Assembly: GCA_903970475.1 (NCBI GenBank)
Contig: CAJCIQ010000097.1
Span: forward strand, 1 to 50,616
DNA: 50,616 nt
Direction: 5' to 3'
Source of the DNA: Beijerinckiaceae bacterium
Lineage (GTDB): Bacteria > Bacteroidota > Bacteroidia > Chitinophagales > Chitinophagaceae
The translations under genes and the position numbers were made by a program. Positions 50,352 through 50,616 of this stretch are shown piece after piece. Within the stretch, counting starts at the first letter, position 1; each line of letters begins with the position of its first letter. The notes under the pieces were generated by a model that saw nothing but the letters and a program-made list of their open reading frames with translations, was not told where the DNA came from and ran no database searches.

Positions 50352-50616
50352 GCTGACGCGGTTCAGGTGCTCCGTTTATGCATGCATCTTAGCTGACGCG
50401 GTGCGGGTGGTCCGTTTACGCCTGCATCTTAGCTGACGCGATGCAGGTGCTCCGTTTACGCATGCATATTAGCTGACGCTGGGCGAGCGGTCCGTCTCGC
50501 GGGTACATTGGCTGACGCTGGGCGAGCGGTCCGTCGGCGCGGGTACATTGGCTGACGCGGTGCGGGTGCTCCGTTTACGCATGCACATTAGCTGACGCGA
50601 TGCAGGTGCTCCGTTT
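50352..50616. repeat. 40-bp tandem repeat array, runs off the window
   Basis: Seven units begin with GCTGACGC at 50352, 50392, 50432, 50472, 50511, 50551 and 50591 (spacing 40, 40, 40, 39, 40, 40). Two sequence types occur: type A (units 1, 2, 3, 6, 7) with TCCGTTTACGCATGC-like cores, and type B (units 4, 5) with GGGCGAGCGGTCCGT cores and GGGTACATTG ends. No spacer-like unique sequence separates them, so this is not CRISPR. The period is not a multiple of three, and no gene is visible. The end of the array lies outside. Confidence 0.92.

Noticed and set aside
50352-50616. CRISPR array at the window end
   Set aside because: Units are directly adjacent, vary along their whole length and have no unique spacers; no cas gene is nearby.
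1-50616. tRNA, rRNA, insertion sequences and prophage genes
   Set aside because: I looked for tRNA-like cloverleaf arms, transposase motifs and phage structural genes while reading and saw none that I could support.

Overview
The window looks like chromosome of a soil- or plant-associated member of the Bacteroidota, most likely Chitinophagaceae. The signs are three SusC/SusD pairs, a type IX secretion tail on a secreted amylase, Bacteroidota-style promoters (TAnnTTTG at -7, sometimes TTTG at -33), STN-SusC/FecR/ECF-sigma signalling, and GH144-type enzymes of the kind known from Chitinophaga. All functions are read from sequence motifs and family knowledge; no database search was run.

Layout. 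(1) 1-707: 5' part of a secreted protein whose start codon is out of frame because of an 8-base homopolymer. (2) 891-11832: a starch/alpha-glucan utilisation locus on the minus strand. In transcription order it is a Nudix-fold regulator, a secreted GH13 amylase, SusC, SusD and two SusE-like lipoproteins, closed by a terminator. Two identical-format operator candidates (TGTGTA-N5-TACACA) flank the regulator. (3) 11907-17564: housekeeping and small genes (ligA, an HNH protein, a DUF2461 protein, asd, a PfkB kinase). (4) 17680-19329: a TetR regulator and paaE. (5) 19326-42928: about 23.6 kb, all minus strand, holding two adjacent polysaccharide utilisation loci. Each has SusC, SusD, a GH144-type enzyme and a GH3 beta-glucosidase. 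Between and after them lie an ECF sigma factor, a FecR anti-sigma, a LamG lectin-like lipoprotein, two Tat-exported metallophosphoesterases and an SGNH esterase. The GH144+GH3 combination points to beta-1,2-glucan. The phosphoesterases and esterase suggest the real substrate may be decorated osmoregulated periplasmic or cyclic glucans of other bacteria. (6) 43421-47526: the phenylacetyl-CoA epoxidase operon paaABCD-paaG-paaY. (7) 47680-50172: obgE, a DUF502 membrane protein and a second TetR regulator. (8) 50226-50616: stacked hairpins followed by a 40-bp tandem repeat array that runs off the window.

How the parts work together. The starch locus would bind malto-oligosaccharides at the surface (SusD, SusE), import them through SusC and cut starch outside the cell with the GH13 enzyme. 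The twin glucan loci would bind, debranch or deacylate, cut (GH144), import and finish (GH3) a beta-glucan; the STN-type SusC, FecR and sigma factor form an outer-membrane-to-nucleus-style signalling chain for induction. The paa genes activate phenylacetyl-CoA by epoxidation (PaaABC with PaaE as reductase and PaaD for assembly), isomerise the epoxide (PaaG) and rescue CoA (PaaY). The ring-hydrolysing and beta-oxidation genes are not in the window.
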